Source: Paludibacteraceae bacterium
GTDB taxonomy: Bacteria > Bacteroidota > Bacteroidia > Bacteroidales > Paludibacteraceae
Length of the DNA stretch: 64,000 bases
Assembly: GCA_017559505.1 (NCBI GenBank)
Contig: JAFYSF010000005.1
Span: 1 to 64,000 of the forward strand
Reading direction: 5' to 3'
This document shows, piece after piece, positions 63,165 to 64,000 of the stretch; position 1 is the stretch's first letter; each line of letters begins with the position of its first letter. Both the position numbers and the translations under genes were made by a program. Under the pieces are notes generated by a model, which ran no database searches, was not told the DNA's origin, and saw nothing but the letters and a program-made list of their open reading frames with translations.

Positions 63165-63172
63165 CAAAGTTA
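63165..63172 (-). promoter_or_regulatory. putative -7 element for the DAHP synthase gene
   Basis: Minus strand TAACTTTG (plus-strand CAAAGTTA). The -33 TTG is not found at 19-20 bp, because the upstream terminator lies there. Confidence 0.4.
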
Positions 63173-63173
63173 C

Positions 63174-63214
63174 AAAAAAAAAATGAGAACCGAAAAGTAT
63201 TTTTTTCGATTCTC
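63174..63214 (-). terminator. terminator of the secreted protein gene
   Basis: GAGAACCGAAAA (63185-63196) pairs, with one mismatch, with TTTTCGATTCTC (63203-63214); minus-strand tail of about ten T. Confidence 0.82.
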
Positions 63215-63246
63215 ACTCAAATTTATAGAAGTACTCTCGGTAAATA

Positions 63247-64000
63247 TTATCTTACGAACTTACCTGAAGTTATCACTTTGCCATCATATACAAATGTATA
63301 GATATAGATTTGACGATTGTTTGGCAAATAAATCACAGTACCTCCCTCGTGCGACAAACGAATATCATCATTAGGATCGACAAGTCCCACCGATTTTTCC
63401 ATAACTCGAGTGCCATCAGCCAAGAATATCAAGACCTTGACATTATCTCGCAACGAAGAAGCTTTGAAATAACCATCGCCAAGCGAAGTCCATGCTACAT
63501 CATCAAATGATGGACGATTGCCAGGGTTACGGTCGGTAGTCATGAAATTAATAACATAAGTGCCTAAAGAACCATCTTCTGCTTCGACATAAATAATAGT
63601 TGGCTCATTAATAAAGCCATAGGTAATATCGACAATCTGCGCATCCTCTGCTTTTTCAAACGTCACTTCTGGAATAGAAGCACTAGGGAAAAGCATATAA
63701 GTATATTCATACTGTGTTGAAGAGAAATTCGCTATAGAAACCCCATTAACAAATAAATTATTCAACAATGTATTATTACTCAACAAAATCTCAAATTTAA
63801 TTAAATATGCATTTGTTGTAACTCCATCTTCGGCAGTAACCAACACCGTTATTTCAGTTGGAGAATATTGAATAAGTTCTACTTTTTGCGAATTTAAAGC
63901 TAATTCATAACGAATATCTTCAATTTGAGGAAGTGTAGCTGTATCTGTTCCAATAGGGAATGTAACTATATACTCAAACTCGTCATATTCAAAATCAATT
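63247..64000 (-). CDS. secreted protein, C-terminal part (runs off the window)
   Basis: The frame is open to the window edge, giving at least 250 residues; the true start lies beyond 64000. It contains at least two cadherin-like/Ig-like beta-sandwich repeats of the type with ITVLVTAEDGVTTNAYLIKFEI and TIIYVEAEDGSLGTYVINFMT (compare the family with VTAEDG...Y.I.F). The last ~80 residues (YFKASSLRDNVKVLIFLADGTRVMEKSVGLVDPN...IYIYTFVYDGKVITSGKFVR) resemble a T9SS-type C-terminal domain. Probably a surface protein. Confidence 0.75.
   Translation of the reverse strand, partial: IDFEYDEFEYIVTFPIGTDTATLPQIEDIRYELALNSQKVELIQYSPTEITVLVTAEDGVTTNAYLIKFEILLSNNTLLNNLFVNGVSIANFSSTQYEYTYMLFPSASIPEVTFEKAEDAQIVDITYGFINEPTIIYVEAEDGSLGTYVINFMTTDRNPGNRPSFDDVAWTSLGDGYFKASSLRDNVKVLIFLADGTRVMEKSVGLVDPNDDIRLSHEGGTVIYLPNNRQIYIYTFVYDGKVITSGKFVR

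Overview
The window reads as a chromosomal segment of an AT-rich member of the Bacteroidales (phylum Bacteroidota). Reasons: Bacteroidota-type promoters (TTG, 19-20 bp, TAnnTTTG) before at least twelve genes; cargo of the type IX secretion system (T9SS) with C-terminal sorting domains; a DUF4296-type lipoprotein beside lspA; an ExbB with a long Ala/Glu-rich leader; a HU-CCDC81/SPOR fusion; a eukaryote/archaeal-type ProS; and a DAHP synthase-chorismate mutase fusion. No rRNA, phage, insertion sequence or CRISPR array was seen. One tRNA (His) is present. The genus cannot be set from the sequence alone.

Layout. 0-2.2 kb: a small secreted protein and a divergent membrane-tethered TPR/HTH lipoprotein. 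2.6-4.1 kb: proS. 4.4-8.3 kb: a six-gene minus-strand operon (mlaE-type permease, mlaF-type ATPase, DksA/TraR-like protein, lspA, DUF4296-type lipoprotein, small hypothetical). 8.4-10.8 kb: exbB, a membrane protein and two exbD genes (energy transduction to the outer membrane). 11.1-16.6 kb: tatD, a MurU-like nucleotidyltransferase, an AmgK-like kinase fused to a RapZ C-terminal domain, an S41 protease and a TerB-like/DnaJ protein. 16.8-29 kb: six T9SS-secreted paralogues of two families. 29.1-34 kb: butyrate kinase, phosphate butyryltransferase and a topoisomerase IV/gyrase A subunit. 34.5-39.3 kb: an orphan lipoprotein, a DivIC/FtsB-like gene, an RluA-type synthase, tRNA-His, an AlkD-like HEAT protein, HU-SPOR and rpsP. 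39.4-46.5 kb: a plus-strand surface-glycan cluster (EpsG-like polymerase, five glycosyltransferases, UDP-galactopyranose mutase, WbqC). 46.5-48.9 kb: ilvE and gapA. 49.4-55.2 kb: mreB-mreC-mreD-mrdA-rodA for rod shape. 55.3-64 kb: a flippase, ruvB, an ABC ATPase, two orphan plus-strand genes, topB, aroG/aroQ and the 3' part of another secreted protein.

Two things stand out. First, intergenic DNA is full of short tandem arrays with unrelated sequences but almost always a 7-bp period. Several of these arrays supply stop codons, extend proteins, or sit inside genes (ABC ATPase, topB, the AlkD-like gene). Second, in one secreted paralogue (25257-27371) the signal-peptide region holds three copies of a heptamer. 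Comparison with its neighbour shows that four copies would restore the frame, so this gene looks like a phase-variable (contingency) locus now in the OFF state. The secreted cluster with this switch is the best candidate for an undescribed system; its function is unknown.
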